From contig NC_079382.1 in NCBI RefSeq assembly GCF_021018895.1, positions 12,512,001 to 12,576,000 on the forward strand: a stretch of DNA of 64,000 nt, read 5' to 3'. Shown in pieces: positions 26,620 to 40,600 of the stretch (within the stretch, counting starts at the first letter, position 1; each line of letters opens with the position of its first letter). Both the position numbers and the translations under genes were made by a program. Under the pieces are notes generated by a model. The model was given only the letters and a program-made list of their open reading frames with translations, made no database searches and had not been told where the DNA came from. This stretch comes from Seriola aureovittata. Its lineage: Eukaryota; Chordata; Actinopteri; Carangiformes; Carangidae.

Positions 26620-26876
26620 ACACACACGCGCAAAGCAATACAATTTGAAACAGATTATTTTGGGATATTTTATTTGTGTAATAAAACCAGCAAGTGTTTT
26701 CAGTATGGTTCTGGGTGGATGCTGTTTAGATGCTGTAATAGAATTATTACACTGTTAAATCCAGATTACACTCTGAGAGCAACATTGCCTAACAGCTTGT
26801 GCTAATAAAAACACCAGCGTCTCAAAACATTTACTTTTCTGGGCAGAAAAGACATAAAATTCTCAGAAACAGAGAG

Positions 26877-26880
<4 letters not shown>

Positions 26881-26914
<34 letters not shown>
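26881..26914. repeat. (TG)n microsatellite
   Basis: Seventeen TG units after a short GA run. Confidence 0.95.
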
Positions 26915-26917
<3 letters not shown>

Positions 26918-27424
26918 CTTTTGGTTTTCCCTGTACATTCTTACACATCTAACAACTGACTTACTGTATAATGTGGACATTGAAACAGGAATTCAAGGAC
27001 CTTTGAATCAGGTGAGTGGTCTTAACCGGAGCTAAACTGTGGCTATTTAAAGAGGTCAACCCACCAGCATAATGTGTCATTTGTTTCCCCAGGTCTCTGA
27101 GAGAGAGAGAGAGAGAGACAGAGAGCGAGAAAGTGCAAATATGAGATCAGCCTCTTTTTTTTTTATAAAAAAAAAAGATTAACACAAAAAAACCTATACC
27201 CTCCCAAAAACAGGATTTGAAAAGTACTTACTGATGTAATGGATTTATCTCAGAATATTTGGTTTAGGCTATTTTCAAGTTTGGGAGAAAAAAGACCAAA
27301 TTACCCACAGTGATATTCTTGCACATATTGTTTTAACAGTGACTGCATAAAAAAAAAAAGTCAAAAAATCAAAAATCAAACAGACATACACTAAGGGATA
27401 GATTATAGCAAATGACAGTGTAGT

Positions 27425-27800
27425 ATAGTTTTCAGGTACTTGTACTTTCCATTTTCTGTTACTTTTGGGTTATACATTTTAAGGTGACATGTTGTACTTT
27501 TTTGCACAAAATCTATGAACACTTTATAAATTATAATGTTAAGGTGCTCAAGTTCAAATTAACTCCACCTCACCAGCTGCAACATAAAAATAACACGCAC
27601 ATGTTGAGGCATTACTAATAAGAATCCACTAATACCTTTCTTAATAATACAGCACCAAGGGAGCTATTCTGTTGTATCTTAAATGCTTTTATTTTTATAT
27701 TTTCATATAGTTAGCTGATAATCCTTTTTTTTATTTATTTATTTATTTTTACTTCTATTTAAGTGAGATTTGTACTTGTAATGGAACATTTTTACAGGGT
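27425..27800. repeat. Non-autonomous DNA transposon-like repeat ('GTACTTGTACTTT' family)
   Basis: Carries CAGGTACTTGTACTTTCC and, at the far end, ACTTCTATTTAAGTGAGATTTGTACTTGTAATGG (split here: ACTTCTATTTAAGTGAG, then TTTGTACTTGTAATGG). The same words recur near 39.7 and 56.4 kb. This is a very common teleost repeat, usually classed with hAT-type non-autonomous elements; class is from memory. Confidence 0.5.
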
Positions 27801-28119
27801 TAAAAAAAGCAGATTTATGTATCTGCAAAATCTGTTTCCCTGGAAACTAAAGTGTTTCACAGCAACTTCCAAGTATCAGTCTATTTGTTTTTAAACTTTC
27901 TCCATTTAGAATGTGAAAAAAGTTTCATTTTTTTGCAGGAAAGTGAATGCTTGCATTGGCCAGAGATGAGACGTGTGACCCTCGTCTTCCTTCTACCATG
28001 GCAGCTTCACGGAACTGGAGCGTGGGGGATATGGGAGGAGCGATGGTTTGAGGTCCAGGTGGTTGAGCCTGCGTAAAAACGCACCAAACACAAGCCAAAC
28101 ACTTACGAAACAAATAGTA

Positions 28120-28373
28120 AGCGTCATTAAAGAAAAAAGCTCGAGCCTTCCAGCTCCTGGCACCTCGATGAATGAATAAGCTGTTTCCAGAAAAAGCCTC
28201 CAGGATTTGCTGCTGGAGAAATAATCAAACGAGCGCTTCGGTTGGTGCGTCGCTGCGACCTCTCCAGAAGAAACACGGACAAAACTGCTCTGGGTTAAAC
28301 TTTTAACTTTTTTTTTTGGTACCGGAGCATTTTCAAGAGAGCAAGGCGGCCTGTTTGAGCAACAAGTGGAGAT
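28120..28373 (+). promoter_or_regulatory. tdrp 5'UTR and promoter-proximal DNA
   Basis: GC and CpG content rise here compared with flanks (for example AACGAGCGCTTCGG and GCGTCGCTGCGACC near 28228-28260), as expected near a start site. No TATA box is evident and the exact start is not visible. Confidence 0.4.
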
Positions 28374-29088
28374 ATGTTTAAGAAAAGCAAGAGTAAAGTG
28401 CTGGTGGATTATGCGTCAGAGGAAGAAGACATGTCAGAGACATGGCACTATCATCACTCCTACAAGGTAATAATGAGTCGGATGAAGAGGAAACAGCAGT
28501 ATTCTCTGCTAACAGCAGTCAGATGTGTTTTTCAGATGTTTTCCCTTAACCAAGGTTAAAAAATGGCAGAATGATAACATGTATAAAATGGATTGCTCTG
28601 CTTGTTCAGTCCATTGTTTAACTTGTTTCAGTGTTTTTCCCCTAGAAACAAGTGTCAGGATATCAAAGCGAGGCTACGGGGCTTAACAGCAAAGTTGAGT
28701 CAAAAACCCCTGTTAGGAGAAAATAAGTTAAAAAAAAAATTATTACATGAGATTGATATTTATTAGTGGCCCTATACACAAACTATAAATATGAATAAAG
28801 CATCACAAATAAGGCACAAAACAAGTCAAATACAATTTTTAAATTATTCTTTTGATTTTCTGATTGAAGCTGCTAAACTGACTAGAAATGCTGTTTCACT
28901 GTCATGTCAGCTGAGGAGGAAAATGTCAGAAAATGCTGAGAGGTCAAAGAGGAGACATTGATGATACAATAGGCAAAGGCAAGGTAAGAGTTGTGACTGG
29001 CAGACAGCACTTAAAACTGTTTCTTTCTTGTCAATATCTCTTTACAGGCAATCTTCTGTGTCACAGGAAACAGGGAAAGATAGCCATT

Positions 29089-29175
<87 letters not shown>

Positions 29176-32100
29176 ACACACACACATACTCACACAAAAG
29201 TTCATAGAAAAAAACTTAGGTGAGCAGGAGCAGTATGTGTGAGGTGTAAGGGACTCTGTATCAGCACTTGCAAGCAGATGGGTCCTGTCAAGGTGTTGGT
29301 GGGTTACACCGGAGTATCCATGATAAAATATACACACACGCACAGACACAGACACACAGACACACGGAAAGGCAAAAGGCATCCAGCAGTCTTGGTTCAT
29401 AAGAAATAGCAAGCTGACATGTTTATTTCTTGAGCCTCTTGGATTAAATACCCTTTGCAACCTAGACTGTGGAACTTTTCCAATAAATTTAAATGCAAGT
29501 TTCAGGTGTCAACTTCTCGTTAAATCCCAAAATTCAAGTGAATAGAAACATTAGATTGGACAGACAAAATAATGTGCTCTCCCCGTGTTTGAGGTATCAG
29601 TTTAATGGACTTGTGATAAGAACCTTTTTAAACTGTACAATGAATCAAGGTTTTATGGGGAGGGTTTTATAGAGTTTAATAGAGAGTGTGTAGTAAACCA
29701 ATATGTGTAAGCGTTCAGAGCTTTACCAACTTAACAACAGGACATGTTACAGTGCTGCACAAATAAGATGATGATAAAAGTGGAAACACAGTCAAACAAA
29801 GTTAACAGTTTTTTAGATACTTTTAACAGAATTTTTTTTTCATTTCATTTCAAAACATTGTGAATTTGTGATACACCATGATGATGTCAGATTGTATTCA
29901 CTACTTATAACTCCATCAATGTTACAGCATTTACTGGATGTATAAATGTGTCACATACTGTAGTTGTAGCAATTCGGAAGATCAACCAACACCATTTCCC
30001 AGCATTTTGCATCTGTTGTTGTGATAATGTCTAGATCTGCGACCCTTGGCTGGGTTTTATTGGCCATTCTTAACTTCCACCCTGGGAACCAACGCATGTG
30101 GCCCTTACCCCTGAAGAGCTGATTTGAGATCAGTTTCTGACTCTGTTCCTAGTGGTCACTGGAATTAGTTGGTTGATGAGAGCTGATTTGAGAACAGAGC
30201 AGCGACTTCTCCTCAGAAAACCAGGGAAAGTCGTCAGGGAGGTCCACCCTGAGTTGCCATGGGAATAAAACACATCCAGAGGTCAGGGGTGGGGTCATAA
30301 AATGTCGTAAACACAGTGAAAGGGCAGATCTAACCCAGCAGTGATACAGTATAAAGCCAGTATAAAAAGTTATGATAACACAGTCTGGACATGCAGTCTT
30401 TTCCTTCCCGTTATTCAAATCACAGTCTGGTCTGCCTCCCGCAGTGAATGAAGTATAAAGAGGAAAAGATAGATGATCTGTTGCAGTTTTGCATTATGAT
30501 CACATATACAGGTTGAGCTTCTTTTTCAATTGTTTTTGAGATCCTGAAGTCACCAAAGTTAATCAATCATGTAGAATGAATTAGGAAATGTTTGATTAAC
30601 CTTAAACCTACATAAAATGAATTTGGTAAAACCAAAACTCAAAAGAAAAGCAGTACGTTTCTGTCATTTGTGCTTTAGAAATAGGGTGGTTTTGTTTAGC
30701 TTTAGTCTGTAGTAATTTAAAGTAATAGCATTAATTGGTGCAATATTTGAATTATGCCTTCTTTTTGTCGTCAGGGAACAGGACCAGGTCAAAACCTAGC
30801 ATATGGCTGGACTGTGTCTGGTCAATATACAAAATTGAGGACGTAGTTGAGAACTGTTCTGGAGATGTAAATGCCCCCCTGATAGAAACTGTTTGCGCCA
30901 AATCATTTAGAAAGTAGAACAACGGTCAACAGGGAAACTCCAACACTCGGCCAGCTGACCAATGGTGTAACTTTATGACTCCTTCAGTCTGTCAGTCAGC
31001 AACAGACATTTGTGTTTATAGGCCTGGCCCTGCTGTTGCAGACTAGCCCAAAATACAGTGCATTAGAACCATGGTTAAGTTGTCTGTTTCGTCCACAAGG
31101 CAAAGAAAAAGTAGAGAAAAATACTGTGTGTCTTTGTAAAGATCGTAGCATTTTATTGCGATGAGACTAGAGAGCTATTGATTCAACTCTTTTTTTTGTG
31201 TTGTTGTATTGCACTGTAATACATATTAGGCTTTTTACCCTTTATCTAGCCAGTGACGTTTCAGTGGCTTTTCTGGAAAAGAAAGTCCTGCTTTTACATA
31301 CATTCATACCTGTAAACTGCCCAGAACAACCACAGTCTGATCTGTTTGCTACTGTGCAGCTCCACTGGAATAGTTGGGGATAAAGGGCCTTGCTCAAGGG
31401 CATCCCGTGTAATGGTCTTTCACTTTCTCCACCCACATTCATCCTGGTCGTCCAGGAAGTGAACCTGTGACTTTGTGGTCACAATTATGTTTTCCTAGTC
31501 TTAATTCTGTTATTTTTTCTGATTCTTGCTCAAAGTGGTATTTTCTTAAAACACTTAATCAAAATGTACTCACAGTATAGTCACAGCAAGATACAATAGG
31601 TCCCTTTCTTTTGCTGTCAGTGTTATCTCTTTGTACAGTACCCTTTGGAAGAACAGATGATTTACATGTTTTGCAAGTACGGTGAGTCAAATCTGTAAAT
31701 CACACACCAACAGCCAGACAGGCAGAGGCAGACAAGTATAACGGGATAATACCTCCACAGACAGAGGTAAAGAGGGAAAAAAGGGAGAAGGTAGGAGACA
31801 ATATGCAGGTTTTTGAAGTCAATATCTTTTCTCCCTCCACACCGCTCTAGGGCGACAGCAGGCCCTGTGCCACAGCTTTGCTTTCTTACCACTCACCTTC
31901 TATTGAAGTTCAATAGGTTGTAAGAAGCAGCTATGAGCTCACGGGAGGTGCATATGCCTGTTTGTCTACGGCTTAAAGCGGTAACACAAATACTTCAGTA
32001 AAACCACTCTTATTCCGCAGCTGGGGCTTGTTTTGTGAAGTGGGATCATGAGAGTACAGATGAAGTCTGAGCACTTCAGACGGCCTCACATCTTAATCAT

Positions 32101-35100
32101 TAGTGGTGACGAGGAAAATAAAGGTAAAGCTGAGTGGATCATCTGCTGAAGGGGATGGGGTTAACATAGTTGAAATCAAACATTTGTGTGTTTTTTCTTG
32201 CCAGTTCAAATCAAATCAAGCCTTTTTTTTTTTTCTTCTTACATTTAAAGCAATAGTTCAACATTTTACAAAATATGACTGTTTGCTTTCTAACCAAGAT
32301 TTAACCAAGGTCAATACCACTCTCATTTTCGTATGCTAAATTTAAAACTGGATTCAAGGGATAACAAGTAACTTGGCTCTGTCCAAAGCCTCCAGGAAAT
32401 CATTGCTCCTCTTGTAAAATCACAACTCATTGTTTTTGCAATTACAAATGAGATATAGTGTGTTAATCAGTGAGCTTTAGAGATGCTAGTAGGCAGATTT
32501 TCCTACCTTTGGACATATGCCTATTGCTCTAAAGGTAATTACACACAGCTAAGTCGGAAAAACTGGTCACGTCAGCCTCCGACTTGTAATTGCTAGCGAT
32601 GATAGCTCTCACATGATGAAAAGAACTACAGAAGTGTCAACTAACTGTCGTAAAATAAGCTAAATCAAATCCAATATTAACTGTAATTGATTCAGCTAAT
32701 TTAAAAGGAGCCACACACAGTTAGTTTGTATCTGGTTTCACTTAACAAACCGCTATAAAAATAGAAAAAGTAACTAATTCATTCTAGTGAAATGATGCAA
32801 CTACATGACAAGCATGAATGCGCTCCTCCTTCCAGACTCTATGCTAAGCTAAGCTAAGCTAACAGTCTCCTAGCTGTAGCTTCATATTTAACATACAAAT
32901 ATGAGAAGGTTGATAAAATTCTCATCTACCTGTCTACTATTTCCTTAATTATATTAAGTGAAGTGTTTGTTCAAATATACCAGGAGGCCACTGCAGGCAC
33001 AAACAGAGTCACTGGGTTTCGAGACTGTGGTATGTTGGTATGTGAGGGCTCTGTGAAAAAAATATCGGTGCTTTCATATTGAAATTCACTGTGTGTCTTT
33101 ATTGCCTAGTAATCTGACTTTTATAAAGACAACATGGTGCTAAAATTTACACACAGACACAGTCACAGAGGGAAAGAGAGACAGACACACAGAGAAAAAA
33201 TGCCCCCCCTGAGGGGTGAAAACAGAACTCTTGCTTTCTGTTGTTAGGAGCGTTTTCTCTCCCCCAAACACTACTCTTTCCCTCTGAATGCCCCCCTCCG
33301 TCAGTTTTTCCCTCTGTTCCAAGTTGTTAATGCTTTTACGCTCTAACAGTAGTCAGCAATCAGTATGTGTGAGTGTGTGTCTTTGATCAGCTCAGGTGGC
33401 GGAGACCCAGCAGACTTTGCTCAGACATGTCCAACTGCCATTTCTCCTCCTCCTCCTCCTCCTCTCTCTCTCTCTCTCATGGAGTTGTAAGATGTTAGAG
33501 GTTCTTACAGCTTTGATCATTTTACAGGAATTCTGGCTCCACTTCAGTAATCTCAGGCTCAGCTGCATGTCTAATGACTTGTTGCTGCCCTCTTATGATT
33601 CAATGTCTTTAGGTCTTGTGGGGCATGTCCGAATCAAGTCAAAAGCCTTCAAAGGCATACTGCAGAGCTCTGACAACGGGAAATATGAGTCAAAGGCATT
33701 AAAAGATTAAAAATATTCATGATAAATGTGGGCTATCATATTTATTATATTTATAGCACCATTATAGACATATAGATTCAAAATACATTAAATCCCAGGA
33801 CAATCTAAGGGTCAAGGATCTGCAGCAGCACCATAAGGAGGTTTCTGATAAGACTGATTTTATTTTTGAAAAATATATAGGGTTTTGTTATCGCTGTGCA
33901 CAGAGCTATTCTGTCTACATTTAGGTGTAGTCATTGTTAGGGAAAATTCTTATCACTGGTGGTGAAGAAAGAGCGCTGGAGTCCAAGATGTCTTATGCTG
34001 AGAATGTTTATTGAAGCTTGGCCAAGGAGAAAGGAGGAATCATCAATACAGTCTCCTGTGCATGATGTCACCTCAAATCTGAAGCAGGAACCCTAGAGGC
34101 TAGTCTTTATACACTTACAGAGATTACTATAGATAGTTACACTCCATAACTGGTCAAATATCTAAAATAAGAGGGGAGGAGAGGGATGTGTGAATACACT
34201 ATTGGTTCATTAACCATAAACAAAGAAACATGACTTTATATGCCCAAGTGCTGATTCTTAGAACACCCAGCCACTTGTTAATGACCATCCAAGGTTTTCT
34301 GTTATCAATCGTAGCACCAGCAATATCAGCAGCAAACCACAGCTGCGTCTGGAGGAGCCACCTGAGCGTCTCAAGGCCTGTAAGATTAAATGCAGTAGCT
34401 GTGGCACAGCACCCTAGGCCTCACACTGGCCTTTCACCCTGAGTCACTCATTAATTAGGTGGACAAGAGAAAATTCCCTCACAGTCATAATAATCTGAAA
34501 AGTTCAAAGAAGAGATATACACATAGCTATGCCCCAAAACTTTGTAATGTCTGACAGAAGATCAAAACAATGTTCAATGTTAATAACAATAATGGGTACT
34601 ATTATCTAAGTAAATGCTATATGTAAATGCTACATAGAAAAGCCTAAAAGACCCAAAAGAGTCAAGTTGCTAGTTCAAGTCTCTGAACGCTGACAGTTAA
34701 AATAACACAGCGTTTGATTATTAAGTTTAGTTAATCAAGTTAAGTCACAGTGCGTCACATAGAATAATAACAATAATGAAAGTGTAATACAAATATTATA
34801 TAAAGGATATATGAAAAAATGGAAAAAAGGCCTGTGGACTGAAGCACAATGGAACCAAAATAGCTCTGCTTACATACTCAAATAGTAATGTTAACGCAAT
34901 GGGTCATGGATTTGTTTTCTCTCCCTTTTGTTTAAATCTGCCCTCTGAGCTCAGTGGCTTCCCCTCGTCTTCCATCCCTCCATCTCACTCTCCAAACACC
35001 GCGTGTTTGTGTTACAGGTCTAAAAAGGTTTCCCTCTCTTTAACAGGAAAGCCTGCACACACTCCACACTCACACATCCCTGCTGTAAAGCATGGATGGT

Positions 35101-35149
35101 GTGTGTGTGCATGTTTGTGTTGGGAGGTTGCTATTTGTCTTAACTGCTG

Positions 35150-35228
<79 letters not shown>

Positions 35229-35587
35229 TGTGCCAGGACAAAGATATAGAAGGAGAGGAAGAGGAGGAGGAAGCTGTCACTGGCGTTTCCAAGGTAAACA
35301 GCACAACTTCACAGCTATTTGGAGTTAACACAGACACAAACACACTATCTGCTTCCAGACTTTTACATCTGACAGAGACTCCCTAAAGATATGCACTCAC
35401 CCAACACACTCTTATCTTCTCACACATTGACTGAACACGCATGTGCACATGCTCACAATCTCGCATTTATGATGTCACACTCATTGTTGTGTAACTCTAA
35501 AAGTGTCAATCATATGTCACCAAAAATGTCAATATCTGTTACTTGACCTCAGTGCCACACACACACACACACGCACGCATGCACACA

Positions 35588-35673
<86 letters not shown>

Positions 35674-37640
35674 TTTCATCCTTATCAGATGACCACAGAG
35701 TGTTTTACAGTGCAGCTGAGGTACAGCAGGAGGGTCAGAGGACAGCTGAGGCTGCAGTGTTTATCTGTAAACACACCAGCCTTCAGCTACCAGTTTTAAC
35801 TCTAATCTTATCACAGGAAAACCGTTTTGTTTGTTGTTATGTGCATCTGTGTGTGCACCTTTATCCTTATCCTAAAACTCTCAGTGGAGTGAGGTCATTT
35901 CGTCTGGGCCTTCAGTGGAGTGTAGTTCAAGATTTAAAGAATAACTCTGGTTTATTACAACGCCTTCACACATTACAGATAGATTTACAAACAGCTGGTA
36001 CGATGTAGAATTTGCTAAATTATTAACAGCTGATTGTTGATTATTTGAAACTCAACACAGATGAGTGTCAAAACAAGATCCAACTAGTATATCTTTAGGG
36101 TTAGGTGAGTTTTGAGGTTTGTGCTGTGAGTTGGAAGTTGTGAGTCAAGTGGAGAAAACCTTGTAGATGTTCAGTCAGATTAGCTTTGTCATCTTCCTTG
36201 TAAATTCTGTATTTATAAATAAAGGTTTTATGATGTGGGTGATTTTATCTTCATCTGCAGCTGTGTCTAGTGTGTGAATAACATTATGCACTGTCTCTTT
36301 GTTCATGAGAGATGCGTAACATCTTTGGTCTTTGCTCAAAGGCGCGGTCATGTCTGAACTGTTCTGAGCATGTAAAGCGTCAGGCTAAAACACTCACAGT
36401 GTATTGTCTTTGAACCTCTGCATTCCGACTGTATGTATAGCTACTGTAGGTGACTTTGTTCCCAGGACGCATTTCATGACCTGTCCTGTTTGTGAGGATG
36501 GGGGCGGCTGGGCTTTGGAAGGGAAGGAAATGCAACATTCTTTCGAGGAGCTGGGCCTTTTGGATGGGAACAATCACTGTGGAAGAAAAACAAGGCTGAA
36601 AATAGCCACGGACTGCTCTGACACTGTGGAAGGCTACAACTCTTTCACTGTCAGTTTATTTATGCTTATATGAGGACACAGAAAGTGGACATGGAGTACT
36701 GGAAGTGGAGGTTGCCTTTAGCTGTAAAAGGCTGATTTAATTTCTAGATAGGAAGACTTTCATGAGTCAATACTTGTTGCACAGTCATTTGTGAATTGAT
36801 GGATGATAGATGATATAGATATTTATAGTAACACATTTAATGGTGCTTACTTAATAAGTTGCATAGTTGATTTGTCGATTAGTCAAACTGTAAATGATAT
36901 CCATATCCCATGTCTGTATGCTGAATAAGTAGCTACAGCCAGCAGCCAGTTAGCTTATCTTAGCTTAGCATAAAAATCATCTCTCAGCAAAACAGAAAAA
37001 GGCCAAACTATTTGTTCAAGTCATCTATCAAACAAAAATATCAAACATTTTCTGGTTCCAGCTTCTATAAAGTGAGAATTTGCTGCTGTAACAGCTTTGA
37101 GAAATTGTGATTTGCAGTTTTTTATTATTTTCTGACATCTCATAAATGATTAATCTATTTAGAAAAAAAGATGAATTGATGATGGGAATACATGATGGAA
37201 AAGCATAAAGTTCAAATTACATCGCATGTACCAGAGAAACACAGGGAAAAGCAAACAAAAACTAAGTGTCCAAAAAGGCAAAAACTGTTTCTAAAAACCT
37301 GAAATAATTATGTCTGATAACCACAATTAATACAGTATTTCGAAAATCAAATGCCTCTTTAATCCCTCGGCTTCCACCTCAGAGGTATGGATGGAAGAAT
37401 TTGGCCCAATACGAGCTCTATTGTTCTGTCAAGCGTGGAGCTGTAGGTAAAGCTCCCCCTCACAGCCAGCCTCAGTGAGCTGCTTGGTTTACCAACTTTT
37501 TGGCTGGAGAGATTACTGGGCACTGAGCAGCTTTGGATCTAAAGGCCTGGAGGTTAATGCTGAAGTGAATGGTGAATAGGCAGGCCTCTGTATGGGCACG
37601 CATGCATGCATGCATGCGCACACAAAGCTGGAATTTAGAT

Positions 37641-37688
<48 letters not shown>

Positions 37689-40600
37689 CACACACACACA
37701 AATAGACTCAGTCTCTTTTGGCATCTCTGGTTTCTCGAAGTACAGCAAATCCGATTCCCAGTTTACACTTGATGGCACACTGGAAACAAGAAGGGGAGCA
37801 AGGAGAGAGACAGGATGAGTAGAAACAGGATGCTGAAATGGCTGACATGAAATTTTGTAAATGTTATTTAATGGTGATAAACTCGAAGAAACTGGCAGCA
37901 TCCTTGTCCACAAGAATGTTCAATATGATGAGAGGTGAGGAGAGGAGGATTTGTTTTCTCATTTTATCAGCAAAGTGCCTGAGGTACTAAAGTGAGATTG
38001 AGTAATCCATCAAATGTCACATAGTTTGGATAAGAGAAGATATCATGAATAGGATCATGCGAATTCTCATGTGTGTTTTAGATGAAACGCAGAGCTTGTG
38101 TATCCTGTGTACACATAGGACAAGCTGTTCCGTAAAAGTCCATCTTATATAAACTGTAACGTTTTGAAGCTTGAGCTCAGACCTGGTGACAGACCTTATT
38201 GTATGTGTTCCTGTTTGGTTTGAGAGTGACTACTTTCATGTCCAGGTAGTTGTTTGCTTGTTGTAGCAGCTGTCACACGCAGCGCTTTGTATTTAGCACC
38301 TCCTGGATAGGTAAAATATAGAAACAAAAGAAGCAGTTTAAAGGGGTCGACAGGGTCAGACGCTTTCATGAAATAATGCTGTTAATACTGAGAAAGCTTT
38401 GATAACGACAAAGCAAAGGAAGGCATGGATGTTAAGTAGGAGTAAATTTTATGACCTTGACAGTTGACATTGAGAATTCCTTCTCGGCCCGGAGTGAAAC
38501 TGAGCCAAAAGTTTGTTCCATAATCACTGAGGAGGGTGGTATCTGCGCTCAGTGGAAAGCTGCGAGGGCAGGGAGGAATTCTGATGTGACAGGGGAGTCC
38601 GGGGGAGTTTCAGAGGGAGTGGAGGGTCTTCCACTGGAATGTGCCAAACATTACTGCCAAGTCAATGCCACTCAAGCTCTTTCTTTTTCCTCTGTCTCTC
38701 TATCTATTTATCGACTGATAACTGAATCTGTACTTACAAGGTTTTGTCCAACAGCAATAAGAAAGGTTCTTCATCTATAGATGGTTGTAGCATTATAAAC
38801 CTTCCTTACAGGGAGTTGTTTGACCTTTTTTGATATATCATATGCTTAAAGGTCGATACCACTTACAATAAATATAAGCCTATGCTAGCAGCAGTTAACT
38901 TAGCTTGGCACAAAGATTGGAAACAGGAGGAAGCAGCCAGCCTAGCTGTATCCAATGGTAACACAATCTGTCTTCTAGCATGGTAACTTCCAGCCACGTA
39001 TTTCAGGTAAAACCACAAATTGTTAATTTTAACAATTTAAACAAGATATAACATACTTATCAGTGAGCTTTAGATGTGCTTTTTACCATACAGACATGAC
39101 AATGGCATCAATCTTCTCATCTAACTCTTTGTACATGCCGTAACGTGAAAACTATCCCTTTACAATTGATAATTTCTTTCTACCAGCCCTACCCTATTCT
39201 AAAGCTGAAAAAAAAGGGTTTTAAAATGTATGTATGTGGATTGACAGATGATTTAGGTTTGAGATTCATCAGTCTCAACAAATGGCTGCTTCTCTAAATT
39301 CTTGTGAAGCTGAATTTATGAAATCATCCTCTTTGGGGAACATAAATCACTCACGTGTAGGCATCAGAGATAACAAGCTAACATGCACCAGATGAGGTTT
39401 ATTCGTTTCAGCTCTGGATTTCTAAATCAAATGCTCTCTTGTCTGCCGGTTTCTGTCAGGAGGCCAAGGTGAAGAAGATCATGTCCAAGAAAGAGAGGAG
39501 GGAGAAAAAGATGTTCTCCTCTAAAGACGATGAACATTTCTTGTTGACTGGAGTGAAGCTGGCTGACCGCAGAGGGTGAGGTTACACGCAGAATAACGAA
39601 CAGCAGGGAGCTAAATGTGCTCATCTACATGGTGATAACAACATAATGGCACTTTGAGAAAAAATAAAAAACAGTTGCACGAAGAAATATCAAGTGTATT
39701 TTAATCAGAGGTGGAAAGTACATTTACCCAGGTACTTAAGTACCATTTTAAGGTTCTTGTACTTTTACTTGATTTATTCTAATTTATAGCAGCTCCACTA
39801 CACACAAGTTAGATATTGTACTTTTTGCTCTTTTACATTTATTTGTCAGCTATAGTCACTATACTTAATCGACTATGTTTTTAGATGCAAAATATACAAA
39901 TATTACACAGTACAATGACATGATATGATGGAATACTATACATGAAACCAGCTGAAAGCAGCGTTGGAAGACATACACAGAACCTCTACTTAAGTAAAAG
40001 TTAAGATAAAAATACTCTCTTAATACAGACCTGACTACAAATTATGGAGCCATGCCCAAACACTTGTATTTGTTTATATGTAAGAAAGAGCTACTGTACA
40101 TTTGCCAGCAGTTACTAACGTTCAGGCCCCTTAGGGAAGTGGCCCTTGTATGAAGAGGAAAACGTAAATTAATCACCTCACTGTGATAAACAATGGGGAA
40201 TTCCTATATAATGGCTCACTGTTAAGATGTCTGATACACACTTACTTCCCACCCAGTCAGATCCTATTTATAGTTAGAAGAGATAGTGGTGATTAATACT
40301 GAAATTTAATGCAACAGCAGCTTTAAAGTTTGTGTTTCTCTGAAGGTCTCACAAGAAAATCAAAGATGATGAGAAGGAAAAAGAAAAGAAGGAAAAGCCA
40401 GAAAGGGGCCACTGTTTCTGGGAGAGCGTTACCATGACAATGAGGCAGATCTCACCCACCAAAAAACTGGAGAAGATGGAAGGCTGGGAGCCGCCTCACC
40501 TTGAGAACTTAACCGAGACTGTGACCGATGAAGCCCCGGAGGACAAGAGCCAAAAAGGGGGCTCTCCAGTGTCTTTCCCCGAGTCTCTAGGCCTTCCATT

